A DNA stretch of 15,166 bases from assembly GCA_003157575.1 (NCBI GenBank), contig PMKA01000478.1, forward strand, positions 13,438 through 28,603, given 5' to 3'. Shown one piece after another: positions 14,698 to 15,166 of this stretch. The notes under the pieces were generated by a model that saw only the letters and a list, made by a program, of their open reading frames with translations, ran no database searches and was not told where the DNA came from. The position numbers were made by a program, and so were the translations under genes. The DNA comes from Opitutia bacterium. GTDB taxonomy: Bacteria > Verrucomicrobiota > Verrucomicrobiia > Opitutales > Opitutaceae. Position 1 is the first letter of the stretch. Each line of letters opens with the position of its first letter.

Positions 14698-15166
14698 ATG
14701 AACACATTCTTCGAACGGATCTTCAGGCGACTGGACCACTGGAATTGCGCGCGGCGGATTGCGTCGATCAAACGGAGCATCGCCGTCTGCGGCGCTGAAG
14801 TCTCGATTGATATGCCCACTGTCATCAGCGGAGGCGACAAACTGTGCATCGGGTCCCGCGTTTCCATCAACGCCTTTGTTCACATCTGGGCGCAAGGCGG
14901 CCTTAAGATCGGCGACGACACGCTCATCGCAAGTCACGTCGCAATTACCACCCTCACCCACGAAAAAACGACTGCGCTTTACCGCGAAACGCTGGTCTCA
15001 AAACCCGTCCACATCGGCTCGAACGTCTGGGTCGGCACGCACGCCGTGATCCTGCCCGGCGTCACCATTGGCGACAATGCGATCATCGGCGCAGGGGCCG
15101 TCGTGACCCGCGACGTTCCGGCCGGCACGACCGTGGCGGGGGCTCCGGCCCGGGCGCTCAGTCCTT
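14698..15166 (+). CDS. Hexapeptide-repeat acyltransferase, 3' end outside the window
   Basis: An ATG one base after the wzt stop opens a frame of 156 codons that runs off the right edge. It begins [20 protein letters not shown] and shows left-handed beta-helix repeats: [37 protein letters not shown], then [20 protein letters not shown] and [20 protein letters not shown], ending [17 protein letters not shown] carries the histidine position typical of the catalytic base in the CoA-dependent family. The likely reaction is O- or N-acetylation of a sugar of the exported glycan, in the cytosol. By the motif order only a short C-terminal tail should be missing. Tight spacing shows it belongs to the export operon. 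Substrate and acyl group are not determinable. Confidence 0.9.
   Translation, partial: MNTFFERIFRRLDHWNCARRIASIKRSIAVCGAEVSIDMPTVISGGDKLCIGSRVSINAFVHIWAQGGLKIGDDTLIASHVAITTLTHEKTTALYRETLVSKPVHIGSNVWVGTHAVILPGVTIGDNAIIGAGAVVTRDVPAGTTVAGAPARALSP

Noticed and set aside
1..15166. tRNA, rRNA or riboswitch
   Set aside because: No cloverleaf, rRNA segment or known riboswitch core was recognised in the intergenic regions by eye; a covariance-model scan was not possible.

Overview
The window is a GC-rich stretch of bacterial chromosome with long non-coding-strand shadow frames and several palindromic intergenic repeats. Gene content and repeat style suggest a Verrucomicrobiota bacterium, perhaps an Opitutaceae relative. 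That is inference from protein style and repeats; there is no rRNA or other decisive marker here.

Layout. Positions 1-500 hold the 3' part of lipB (lipoate biosynthesis), whose last codons run into a REP-like palindrome that itself contains a second, different palindrome. Positions 738-4239 hold a plus-strand pair, glycogen phosphorylase (glgP) and a multi-pass membrane protein of unknown function, ending at a hairpin terminator. Positions 4308-7829 run on the minus strand: a ybaB-recR pair (DNA repair) followed, after a small repeat array, by a hybrid sensor histidine kinase. A 321-bp divergent intergenic region separates ybaB from a plus-strand DJ-1/YajL-family gene (8151-8690).

From 8904 to the right edge all genes are on the plus strand and form a surface-polysaccharide locus: asparagine synthetase-like amidotransferase (asnB), a GT4 glycosyltransferase overlapping it by ATGA, an ABC-2 polysaccharide export permease (wzm type), its ATPase with a C-terminal extension (wzt type), and a hexapeptide-repeat acyltransferase cut by the window end. 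The likely joint role is sugar modification, chain assembly and export across the inner membrane of an O-antigen or capsule-like glycan.

The most unusual object is at 12908-13467, between wzm and wzt, which normally lie back to back. It is a 560-bp cassette bounded by 38-bp terminal inverted repeats (34/38 matching), each made of four 8-nt units of the type AAACGCTG/AAACGCTA. Inside is a gene of the four-helix-bundle family (related to proteins encoded in 23S rRNA intervening sequences), broken by one in-frame TAA. The left repeat starts at the base after the wzm stop and the right one ends 8 bases before the wzt start, so it looks like a discrete inserted element. The repeats could fold in the mRNA into a long stem like that of an rRNA intervening sequence.
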